From Phaeosaccion multiseriatum (Eukaryota > Ochrophyta, other classes): 64,000 nucleotides of DNA. Position 1 is the stretch's first letter; each line of letters opens with the position of its first letter. The notes beneath the pieces are model-generated. The model ran no database searches. It had not been told where the DNA came from and saw only the letters and a program-made list of their open reading frames with translations. A program made the position numbers and the translations under genes. Positions 41,590 to 52,100 of the stretch are shown here, in pieces. The stretch spans positions 558,001-622,000 of the forward strand of contig OZ218961.1 of assembly GCA_965112735.1 (NCBI GenBank), given 5' to 3'.

Positions 41590-42546
41590 TTATTTGTACA
41601 GCTCCACGTTGATGCTGGACACGGGGTTCCTCCAGTCGTAACGCTGCTCCACAAGGGATCCCACTCCGTGGAAGCCTCGGGAGATGTGGACAAAGCCCTC
41701 TCCAGTCCCTCCGGACACGTTGCCAGAATCGGAGGGGCAGGCAGGGCCGGGCATATCCGAGCACTGGCGTATCCAACGCGTGAGAGTGGGAGGGGGAGGA
41801 GGGTGGAGGGGGGAGGAGGCGAAAGAAGGGCACGGGTGAAAGGACGAAAGGGGGGGGGGATGTTTGTCAGCGCAGTAACACGGGCTTCTTGACAAGATAG
41901 ACGAGAGAGCGCTGCTGTGGGCCGCCACCCTGCCTCGTATATCATACACTAAAGCACATGCAGCAACAGCGCATATGAAGATAGAAGAAGAGAGCCCCCA
42001 CGCACACATACCAGTTGCTTGCCCACCTCACGACGCACTCACCATCTCAGTGTTCGCCTCCGTCCCCGAGTCCCAAGCAGGAGCCATGGTGGAGAGCCCC
42101 TCATAGCCCAAGGGCATGGCGCTGACTCCCATGAAGGCGTCGTTGGTGTTGATGAGCATGGTCACAGTAGAGAAGGACAGCGCGTCGCAATCGCAGTCCT
42201 CGGACACCGTAAGCATGCCCTCCCACGTCTCTCCAGGGAAGAGAGGGCCCTCCCCGACCGTGTAGCCGCACACAAGGTCGTTGGATCCCAGGAGCTCCAC
42301 CAGGGCACTGGCATCGCCGTCCTCGGCGACAGACTGGAGAGGTCCAGACGCCGGCACCATGGGCTCGAAGACCTTGAATCCCTTGTTGTGCGCCACCGCC
42401 ACGACGGGGCTGAAGGGCTGGCGGAAGGTGAGGTTGTCCACGGAAACACTGTAGGTTCCCTCGCACTCCTTGGCCGCCGCGCCAGTGGTAGCTGCGCCGA
42501 GGAGAGCGGCGATCATGGTGGTCTTGATGGTTGATGAAGAGAACAT
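41590..42546 (-). CDS. Secreted Spondin_N domain protein, copy C
   Basis: Exons 42546-42043 and 41763-41590 (intron 279 bases), 225 residues ending VELYK as in copy A. Differences from the other copies are few and mostly silent (for example GACGCGCTG against GACACGCTG, giving CDCDA instead of CDCDT). Signal peptide and Spondin_N signatures are intact. Middle member of the tandem triplet. Confidence 0.9.
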
Positions 42547-42947
42547 GGTGAGGAGTTCGGCTGTTTGAGTTGCTGGGCGGGCTTGCTGCTACTGCTGCTG
42601 GTGTTATGGGTTGGCTTGCTTGTGAGGAGGAAAGGATTGAGGTGCGTCCTTGTGTTAGTGAGTATCTTTCGCCTAATCCCCTTGGAAAATCATGTCCTTG
42701 TTTCGGGTCATTTTTTTGGGCGGGAAACCCTTTCTTCCTCCCGAGGGCCCGTTGCCACGACACACCCACCCCCGCACGGCCAACCTTCGAGCATCTTTGG
42801 GATTGCTAGAAGGGCCGAGGCAGCGTTGATTGGGATGAAGCACCACAGTTCAAGGGGAGGGGGGAAGGTTTGCGAGAGGAGACGAAGAAAGCTGGTCAGA
42901 TGATTTTAGTAAATCTGAAGTGGCTACATTCTCCAGTCGAAGGGTAG

Positions 42948-43070
42948 CGCCGGCGTCAGCCGCCCTTGACCTGCTACCGAACAGCCGGCCAGACCCCCCC
43001 CTGACGGCGCCAGCGCTAGGGCTTGCCACCTGCTACCGCCGGTGTCAGCCGGCGTGCTACCACTGGCGAA
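42948..43070. repeat. GC-rich block at unit boundary, second copy
   Basis: Near-copy of 40985-41115, shorter by a few bases (C-homopolymer reduced). Together they mark the junction between consecutive Spondin_N/armadillo units. Confidence 0.6.
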
Positions 43071-43077
43071 CAAAGAC

Positions 43078-43345
43078 AAAGTCGGGGAGGCGGGTGGGTG
43101 TGAGGCGGTCGTCGCGGCCATGACCCCCCATGCAGGGACAGCGTGTCCAGGAGAAGGCATGCCCGGCTGTGGTGGCGCTTCTCAGCTGTAGCAACGAGGC
43201 CAACGCAAAAGGGACTGGGCGAGGCGGGGGGTGGTGAAGGCAGCATTGCGGGTGGTGGGACCAGGCGAAGAGAGTTGTGGGTATGGGCCTGTGTACCCGC
43301 AAGGCATCGACGAGGATGCAGGCTCTTAAGAAGCGAAAGTACACA
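43078..43345 (+). pseudogene. Decayed 3' fragment of the armadillo-repeat gene (copy D)
   Basis: Very like copy C: AGGCEAV.VAAMTPHAG, frameshift, VVALLSCSNEANA, tail with CGCAAGGCATCGACGAGGAT. An internal segment encoding the MKHH region is missing here, as in copy C. Confidence 0.75.
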
Positions 43346-43537
43346 GAAGAGGATGGCTTTATGTGTAAGATATACAAATGAATTGATTAAGGTTGCCAAG
43401 GCTATCCTTATCAAATTGTAGTATCCTCCCCTTGCTTGCAATCCAACAGGCTATATGCCTACCGCCGCTCCCTCGCTACGTATGTGCCTTGCTGCACCAC
43501 TCTGTCCTCGGATGGTTATTTACACAAATTCAACACT

Positions 43538-44502
43538 TTATTTGTACATCTCCACGTTGATGCTGGACACGGGGTTCCTCCAGTCGTAACGCTGCTCCAC
43601 AAGGGATCCCACTCCGTGGAAGCCTCGGGAGATGTGGACAAAGCCCTCTCCAGTCCCTCCGGACACGTTGCCAGAATCGGAGGGGCAGGCAGGGCCGGGC
43701 ATATCCGAGCACTGGCGTATCCAACGCGTGAGAGTGGGAGGGGGAGGAGGGTGGAGGGGGGAGGAGGCGAAAGAAGGGCACGGGTGAAAGGACGAAAGGG
43801 GGGGGGGATGTTTGTCAGCGCAGTAACACGGGCTTCTTGACAAGATAGACGAGAGAGCGCTGCTGTTGGCCGCCACCCTGCCTCGTGCCCTCTGCTCATA
43901 CGCTAAAGCACATGCAACATCAGCACATAAGACGACGGAAGAAGAGAGCCCCCATACACACATACCAGAGTTGCTTGCCCACCTCACGACGCACTCACCA
44001 TCTCAGTGTTCGCCTCCGTTCCAGAGTCCCAAGCAGGAGCCATGGTGGAGAGCCTTTCATAGCCCAAGGGCATGGCGCTGACTCCCATGAAGGCGTCGTT
44101 GGTGTTGATGAGCATGGTCACAGTAGAGAAGGACAGCGTGTCGCAATCGCAGTCCTCGGACACCGTAAGCATGCCCTCCCACGTCTCTCCAGGGAAGAGA
44201 GGCCCCTCCCCGACCGTGTAGCCGCACACAAGGTCGTTGGATCCCAGGAGCTCCACCAGGGCACTGGCATCGCCGTCCTCGGCGACAGACTGGAGAGGTC
44301 CAGACGCCGGCACCATGGGCTCGAAGACCTTGAATCCCTTGTTGTGCGCCACCGCCACGACGGGGCTGAAGGGCTGGCGGAAGGTGAGGTTGTCCACGGA
44401 AACACTGTAGGTTCCCTCGCACTCCTTGGCGGCCGCGCCAGTGGTAGCTGCGCCGAGGAGAGCGGCGATCATGGTGGTCTTGATGGTGGATGAAGAGAAC
44501 AT
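43538..44502 (-). CDS. Secreted Spondin_N domain protein, copy D
   Basis: Exons 44502-43999 and 43711-43538 (intron 287 bases), 225 residues ending VEMYK like copy B. One visible substitution near the end of exon 1 (GYERLST instead of GYEGLST). Signal peptide, NLTFRQPFSP, AEDGD, NTNDAF and YDWRNP signatures are intact. Its upstream flank (44503-44880) resembles that of copy A more closely than those of B and C in the first 200 bases (for example GGTCAGTGTTTGTG, AAGTTAGTGTGTACCTT). Confidence 0.9.
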
Positions 44503-45014
44503 GGTGAGAGCTTTGTTGTTTGTTTTGAGCTGTGGTTGGGCTGGCTGCTTCTGCTGTTGGTTTGTTTGTGAGGGTCAGTGTTTGTGTCGGCTTGCCAGAG
44601 AAGTGCGGAAGGATCGGTAGATATGAGAAGTTAGTGTGTACCTTCCCTAACAACACACACAGGCCCCTCCATCAAAAATCGTCCTTGTTTTCGGGTCATT
44701 ATTTTTTTGGGCGGGAAACACAGCCTCGTCCCGAGGGCCTCCCCCCCCCTTTCTTTCTTCTTTGGGATTGCTAGAAGGGCCGAGGCAGCGTTGATTGGAT
44801 GAAGCACCACAGTTAAAGGGGAGGGGGGAAGGTGTGCAAGAGCAGACGAAGAGAGCGGGTCAGATGAGTATAATAAAATTAAGTGGACCCTGGTTCCTGC
44901 TTCTGGTCGGCGCCAGCCGGCCTGCTTCCTGCTCCTGGGCTGGCCTGTCTCAGAACCAGCCATGTCAGGGGCCGAACACTCTGGGGGAGGGGGCGTAGTA
45001 TTTTTTTCCACTTG

Positions 45015-45560
45015 AAGCTATCCCTCACTCGGTGTCCGCTTCTGCGTGGCCTAGCCCCTCCTCAGCATGCCGAACCGCCTCGAGTAGCCGTAGCACCACT
45101 TCGTTCACCAGCCAGGGCAAAGATATGCAAGAGGCAGGGGCAGCGAGGGGCGCGAGCAGACCAACTGGAGCAGCGGCAGGCACGTGGATGCCCCCCACAT
45201 ACTCCCTGGGCCAGGCTCTGCTCACATTCCTACCCCTGCTGTTTTCCTTTCGGTGGAGCCCTCCCTGCAGCAGCCAGCCGGAGAGCGCATGGCTGGTAGT
45301 AGCCCATCACGAACATGCCACGGAGTCACAAAGACGACCATGTGTGCACCTCCAACTGCTGTAGGACGGACATGACAACATCTCTACGGCTCCTCCAAGC
45401 AAGTCAAGCACGGCCGTCTATCCAGCTGGCCACTGACCCGCGCATGCTGTTAGCTACTGCTGGCCCCGCAGCCACCCAGCCAGCCTTTTGAGTATGGCAT
45501 CCCGGCCCCAGCAACTTGTTACACACCCTTCTGTCTCTTCCGCATCAGCTTTTTTCTCCT
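45015..45560. repeat. Duplicated 3' flank of the ankyrin gene family (copy C)
   Basis: Reverse-complement counterpart of 420-975 and direct counterpart of 35185-35690, strongest at 45110-45200. It lies between Spondin_N copy D and the ankyrin fragment at 45557-45730, which mirrors the order at the left end of the window. Confidence 0.75.
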
Positions 45561-45730
45561 CTCAGTCCTGGCAGTCCCAGGGGGGGTATTGTTGGCATGC
45601 ACCCATTGCTTTTGATCTCCTCCAACGTTTTGGCGTCGATTTCCCATTGCCGCCCCCTCAGCGTATATTTGTTCATACCATTCGTTCCTGCGGATGACGT
45701 GTGGGCACGACTTTGTCGCACTAGGGGCGA
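45557..45730 (-). pseudogene. Short 3' fragment of an ankyrin-like gene
   Basis: On the minus strand it reads SATKSCPHVIRR near 45720, then a frameshifted equivalent of DIDAKPFEEIK and QKQWVHANNTPPGTA near 45600, corresponding to the last 60 residues of the ankyrin genes (SCPQVIRDTG...KQWVHANGHPCDCQD). The frame is broken and nothing of the upstream repeats remains. Confidence 0.7.
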
Positions 45731-46460
45731 GCGATAGGAGGAGGAGCATGTTGAGATAAATCGATGTCGATACTGGATATCGATCTACAGAGCATTCCCT
45801 CGCGCGTGGCGAAGTGCTCCGTGTATGAGCAAGATTCAAAGCCGCGGTAGCTATGAGTGTGATGATGTCTCGAAGCTTCCTTCTTGCCCACATGCACGCG
45901 GGGGAGGCTGTGAGGTGGGGGCAGGCCGTACGTAAGTGCTTATGAGGCCTTACGTAAGAACTTATGAGGTCCTACGTACGCGCTCGTGTTTGGCACTCTC
46001 GGTTCGTTGCAACATGTGTGTGGGCAACGAACGAGTTTGATGGTTTTGAAATTGTCTGATGTATGTTCGCACCACTCTCTGCGAAAGCCCCGCACGCACC
46101 CCCCCCTGTGCGGGCTTCACCCAGGCCATCAAGTTGCCGCAAAACGAAACGGTTTGACCCGTTTCTTCGTTCGGGCGGTTCCCAAGCGACGCGAGCAACG
46201 GGCCAACTCTTCCTGTTGCCACGTGACTGACTGTGTCACTTTCATCTAGTCTATCCCATATGTCGTACCATCCGTGCAGTGACTGCGTGCGTGCGTGCGT
46301 GGGTGGGTGGGTGTGTGCGTGAGGCGCAACATTAGGCCCCACTCGTAAGCACACCCACACACACTTCCACGCACACACGCCCACTCCTCCTTCTCCTCCT
46401 CCTCCTCCTGACACCAGGCACTCCTCACAAAGTCGAAGCTATCCTGACGCTAGATTCTCC
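45731..46460. other. Intergenic region, no supported gene
   Basis: Contains a short tandem repeat of about 25 bases (CCGTACGTAAGTGCTTATGA and variants) three times at 45925-45985, and CGTGCGTGGGTG units near 46285-46315. The receptor gene ends at 46461. Confidence 0.55.
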
Positions 46461-47323
46461 TCACGAAGGAGAGGGCACCCGCTGGGGTGCAATCCGGTGG
46501 TTTCGACTTAGTCTCCTGCCGATGAAGCCACCCCCTCCTGCGCCCCTCCCCCCACCTCTGCCTCTCTTTCTTCCTTCCGTTCTTCTTCCTCTACCGGCCT
46601 CGGTATCGCTCCGAGGACCCTGCCGTACTAGTGTCGCCTTCTCACCCCCCTTCTCCTCCTTCTCCTCCCTTCTACTCTTACTATTGTCTATTAGGGCGGT
46701 CCCTTCACCCTCCTCCTCGTCCCCTCCGCCCCGGGGATCCGAGGAAAAGGGCTCTGCCGGGGATACTTCTTCTTGCGCTTCGTGTTTGCAGCCATCTCTA
46801 TCGTTGCTCAACATGAGACTCGTCGCCCCGCTGGTAGGCCTGTCTCCTTCTTCCCCTCCACCTCCTTCTCCTTCCCCTCCTGCTGCTGCTGCTTCTGCTC
46901 CTCCTCCTCTTATTCCTCCTCCCCCCAATCCATCTCCTCCTCCTCCTCCTCCTCCTCCTCCTCCCCCTCCTCCTCCCTCCCCTCCTGCACCTGCTCCTGT
47001 TCCTCCCTCCCCTTTTCCTCCTTCTACTATTCCTCCTCCTCCTCCTCCTCCTCCTCCTCCTCCTCCTCCTCCTCCTCCTCCTCCTCCTCCTCCTGTTCCT
47101 CCCTCCCCTTTTCCTCCTCCTCCTCCTCCTCCTCCTCCTCCTCCTCCTCCTCCTCCTCCTCCTCCTCCTGTACCTCCCTCCCCTTTTCCTCCTTCTTCTA
47201 ATCCTTCTGCTACCACACCTCCTCCTCCCTCCCCTCCTGTTCCTTCTTCTACTAATCCTCCTCCTTCTCCTCTTCCTCCTGCTTCTACTCCTCCTCCTCC
47301 TCCTCCTCCTCCTCCTCCCTCTC

Positions 47324-47354
<31 letters not shown>

Positions 47355-49086
47355 TTTTCCTCCTCCTCCTCCTCCTCCTCCTCCTCCTCCTCCTCCTCCT
47401 CCTCCTCCTCCTCCTCCTCCTCCCTCCCCTCCTGTTCCTGCTCCTGCTCCTCCCTCCCCTTTTCCTCCTTCTCCTACTCCAGCTCCTTCTCTCTCTCCTC
47501 CTCCTCCTCCTCCTTCTCCTCCTCCTCCTCCTCCTCCTCCTCCTCCTCCTCCTCCTCCTCCTCCTCCTCCTCCTCCTCCTCCTCCTCCTCCTCCTCCTCC
47601 TCCTCCTCCTTCTCCTCCTCCTCCTCCTTCTTCTTCTTCTTCTTCTTCTCCGCGTTCGCGTGCCCAGTCCGGCCCAGCAGCGCTAGATACGAAGGGCGCC
47701 GCCGCCGGCGGTTGATTCCCCGTCTCCTTCAACAAAGCTGCAATTCGTCCCTGCAAGTGGGTGTTCTGTTTCTGCAACTCCACAATCCTCGCACTCGCAC
47801 TGCTATCAGTGCGGCTCGCTGCTGCGTCGTTGTGACTCTTGCTCAGCATCCCCATTGCTGGTGGCCCCAGCCGCCCCCATGGCCCCCCTCCTCCTACTCC
47901 TGGCAGCATTCCTAGTCCCAATCCTGGCAAGACCATTCCCAGTCCCGTGCCAGCACCAGCGAACGGAGGCACACCCATGCCAGGCCCGACACCTCTCACT
48001 CCTGGCCCAGCGTAGCCGCCTGGGCCTCCGAAAGAAACGCTAGCAATACCTCCTGGGCCTTCGAAGGAGGACGGAAGCCCCCTGACGCCTCCTCCAGGGC
48101 CCGTGTAGGCCGCGCCTACGAAAGAAGGCGGCGGGCTCGCCATCTCTGGCGTTTTCCCGAAGGTGGACGCGCGGAGGAAAGCGGGAGGAGGAGGAGACGT
48201 GGCAGGTGGCGTTGTTGCTGACAGTCCTCCTCCTCCTCCTCCTCCTCCTCCTCCTCCTCTTCCTCCTCCTCCTCCTCCTCCTCCTCCTCCTCCTCCTCCT
48301 CCTCCTCCTCCTCCTCCTCCTCCTCCTCCTCCTCCTCCTCCTCCTACCCCTGGCCCTGCACCTGTTGGTGGTACAACGGAGGAAGAGCCAATCGACCGTT
48401 GTTGTCCTGGTCCGATTGGAGCGTTCGCTAGGGAGAGGAAGACAGGCGGGGGCAGCGAGGGTGAGGCGACTGCCGTCGAAACCCCCGGCAAGGCTCCTGC
48501 AGAGGAGACGGACAGCAACGCAGGAGGCCTTCCGATTGCCGAGCCCGGACGCGAAGTAGACAGAGACTGGTGCGGCCTAGCCTGGGTCGGGGCCATGCTG
48601 TTGTTGGTGGTGCCGCCATTCGTCTCCATTAAGCCCCTTCTCTCGGTGCCGGACTGACCCTTGGTGCTGACTGGGCGCGGAAAGGATGTGGAGTTTCCTC
48701 CATTCATCCTTCCGTTAGGCCCTCCAATGGTACTCCTCATGCCCTTGGCCATGGTGTTGCGAAGCTCTGCACTTCGCGCCTTGAGAAGATCCTCAACGGT
48801 TACATCGGGGTTGTTGCGATGGAAGATGATCTGTGCATAGTACGCAGAGGCAAAAGGAAGCACAGATGGAATACATGCGAACATGCCATTAAGACGCACG
48901 CACACACACGCACGCACACCGAGAGTGAGAGAGACAGGGGAGGGGGGGAGGAGGGAAAGTGGGGGGGGAAGGAGGAGAAGCAGGAGCAGGAGGAAGAGGA
49001 AGAGAAGGAGGAGCACACAGGAAACAAGCAGGTGGTCAGCGGTGTGACTGATAACGATAAAGTGCAATAAATTGGAACTGAGCATA

Positions 49087-49138
<52 letters not shown>

Positions 49139-52100
49139 CTCCTGCTCCTCCTGCTCCTCCTGCTACTCCTCCTCCTCCTCCTGCTGCTGCTCCCTCCTCC
49201 TCCTCCTCCTCCTCCTCCTCCTCTCCTCACCTTGGGCACGATGACACACCCCACCGCAGCCATAGCACTGGCACTCACACCAATCGCCGCCACAACTGCC
49301 CTCGTAGCAACCCCAATATCCGACATGAGAACAAGCCCGGACATTCCTCCAATGAGCACAATGGAGTATATGCCAAACATGATCTCCTTGGACTCGGCGA
49401 ATGTACTACCAACGTTCCTAGTCTCGTAACTGAGATAGCACCCCAACCCGAGTACCGTAAAGTGATAGAAGTAAAGAAGGTTCCGGACGGTGTTCTCAGA
49501 CCCTGCGTGGCAGGAACTGTGCATGTGCGCGTGTGGGTATGTGTGTGGGTATGTATGGGTGTGTGTGGGTATGTGTGTGGGTATGTACGGGTATGTGTGG
49601 GTATGTGTGTGGGTGTGTGTGGGTGTGTGTGGGTATGTGTGGGTATGTGTATGGGTATGTATGGGCATGTGTGGGTATGCGTATGTGGGCGGATAAAAGA
49701 GTGAGTAGATGGGTGGGTGAGTGGGTGGGTGAGTGGGTGGGTGAGTGGGTGGGTGGGTGGGTGGGTGGGTGGGAGGGTGGGTGTGTACATGTGAGTGTGG
49801 GGGAGTTGTAAGGGTAAGTGTGTGGGTGCGCGCCGCGTGTGGGGGGTGGGCGGGATACGTGGGGAGGGGGTGAAGTCCGGATTGCATCGAAGAGCCTTCA
49901 GTTGAAGTTGAAGTTGATAAGTACACATGAACACTCACTCATGCTCATACGTATACGTACTTTGAAATGACGTAATCCCCTACCCGCCCGTCGAATGTGG
50001 CCACCTCCTCCGCATACGAAGGCGCCGAGAGAGTCCACCAAAGCAGCAGCACAATGTCCAAGCACACCATCCCTACTAAGCAGTGGAACAGCTTCGAAGT
50101 CTTAAACACGGATCGTTTCGTGCCCCTCCCGCGTACAAAGATGTACCACACACGATAGATCTAAGGGCGTCGGTGATACAGGGGGTGGGTAGATAGTCAA
50201 TGGGTGGGTGGGTGGGTGGGCGAGTGTTGGTGAGTGCAGGTGAGTGGGTGGGTGGATGGGTGGGTGGATGGAAATAGGTAGGTACGCAGGTAGGTACGCA
50301 GGTAGGTTGGTAGGTAGGTAGGTAGGTAGGTAGGTAGGTAGGTAGGTAGGTAGGTAGGTATGTAGGTAGGTAGGTAGGTAGGTAGGTAGGTAGGTAGGTA
50401 GGTAGGTAGGTACGTAGGTATATAGGTAGGTACGCAGGTAGGTGCGCAGGTAGGTAGGTAGGTAGGTACGACGTAAAAGCAGTTACGCACCTTCAGAATA
50501 AGCGAGCCGATGCTTATAGTAACGGCAATGTGGAACACCCAAGGGGTGGCTATGCAGGTGGCGTCGGAGGGTGGGCCCAACCGAAGCAATGTGCTTAGAC
50601 ACGTGAGAGCGGAGAAGCCTGCGAAGAGACCACAGAACTGAGGCTGCGATAACTGTTGAGGGAGGGAGGGAGGGAGGGAGGGAGGGAGGGAGGGAGGGAG
50701 GGAGGGAGGAAGTGTGAGCGTGACAGTATGCGTGTGACTCAGAGGGAGAGGAGAGAAAGAGAGAGAGCGCGTCAGAGAGCAAGACAAAGAGAGAAAGACA
50801 AAGAGAAAGAGAGAGTGGGAGAGAAGAGAGAGAGGAAGAGAACGAGAGAATGGAAGAGAACGAGAGAAAGACAAAGGAGGGGAGAGAAAGAACGACAAAG
50901 AGAGAGAGAGAAGAGAGAGGAAGGACTCAGAGGGAGAGAATAGAAAGATAGAGAGCTAGAGCGAGAGAGAGAACGACAATGAGAAGAAAGACAAGAGAGA
51001 ACGAGAGAGAGAAAGACAAAGAGATCGAGAGCAAGAGCGAGAGGGAGAGAACCAGAGAAAGACAACGAGAGAGAGAAGACAGAGAGAAAGAGAATGTAAG
51101 AAAGAAAGACAAAGGGATAGAGAGAGAGGGAGAGAGAGAGAGCTTACGGTAGGTAAGAGGGGGGGGCAAGTGGCCTGACCGCGCTCGGTCAGTCCTAAGA
51201 CAATTCAAACATCTACCCTCCCTGCATATCACCAACTGCTGCGCACCCATCCCCCGCTCTCCACACACTCATATTAAGTCAATGAGTAACTCTCCACACA
51301 CTCCTTCTGAACATACCTTGACTATGGGCGACTCCCGCTCAAGGACGATCCACACACACGCCATCGCCGATATGCCTCCACTCAGGAGGGCGAAAAAGGC
51401 ACACACGATACCAACGGTCGAGCTCACGGGGACCCAAGTGCACTCAAGATCTTCAATCATGGGCGGTAGTACGTCACCTCCCTCGCAATCGGTTTCCGCG
51501 TCCCAAGCGTATTTCACGGTCCGCGTGTTGTTTCTGTTGCAGCCTGTACGTGTGCAGGCGAGGTAGGGGGGGTGGTGGTGGGTGAGTGAGTGGTTGGGTA
51601 GGTGGAGGGGGTGGGCAGGGTGGGTGAGCGCATGCTGAGTGTGTGTGGGTAGGGTGAAGGCGGGGCTTTATGTGTGTGGGGTGGGTGTGGGGTTGTGTGT
51701 GAGTGTGGGGAGGTGTGTGCGTGTGCCCTCTTCCCTTCCCTCCCTCCCTCCCTCCCTCCCTCCCTTCCCACCTTCGCTGACAAGTGCATGGAAATCTTCA
51801 ATCGTGCACGTCGGACAGGAGCCCTCTTCACACACGCATGACCCCTCCCCCAGCATTTCTATGCAGCTGCGGTATGGGAAGCTCGGCATGGGGTAGGTGA
51901 GAAGGGTCGACGCCCTCTCCTCAGGGAGCACCACTTCTAGATCAAGTGCGTCGTTACTGCGTTGTACAAAGGAGTATCCTGTTGTTGACATACCCGCCGA
52001 GTTGACTAGGGTGGGTGGGAGGGAGGGAGGGAGGGAGGGAGGGAGGGAGGGAGGGAGGGAGGGAGGGAGGGAGGGAGGGAGGGAGGGAGGGAGGGAGAGG

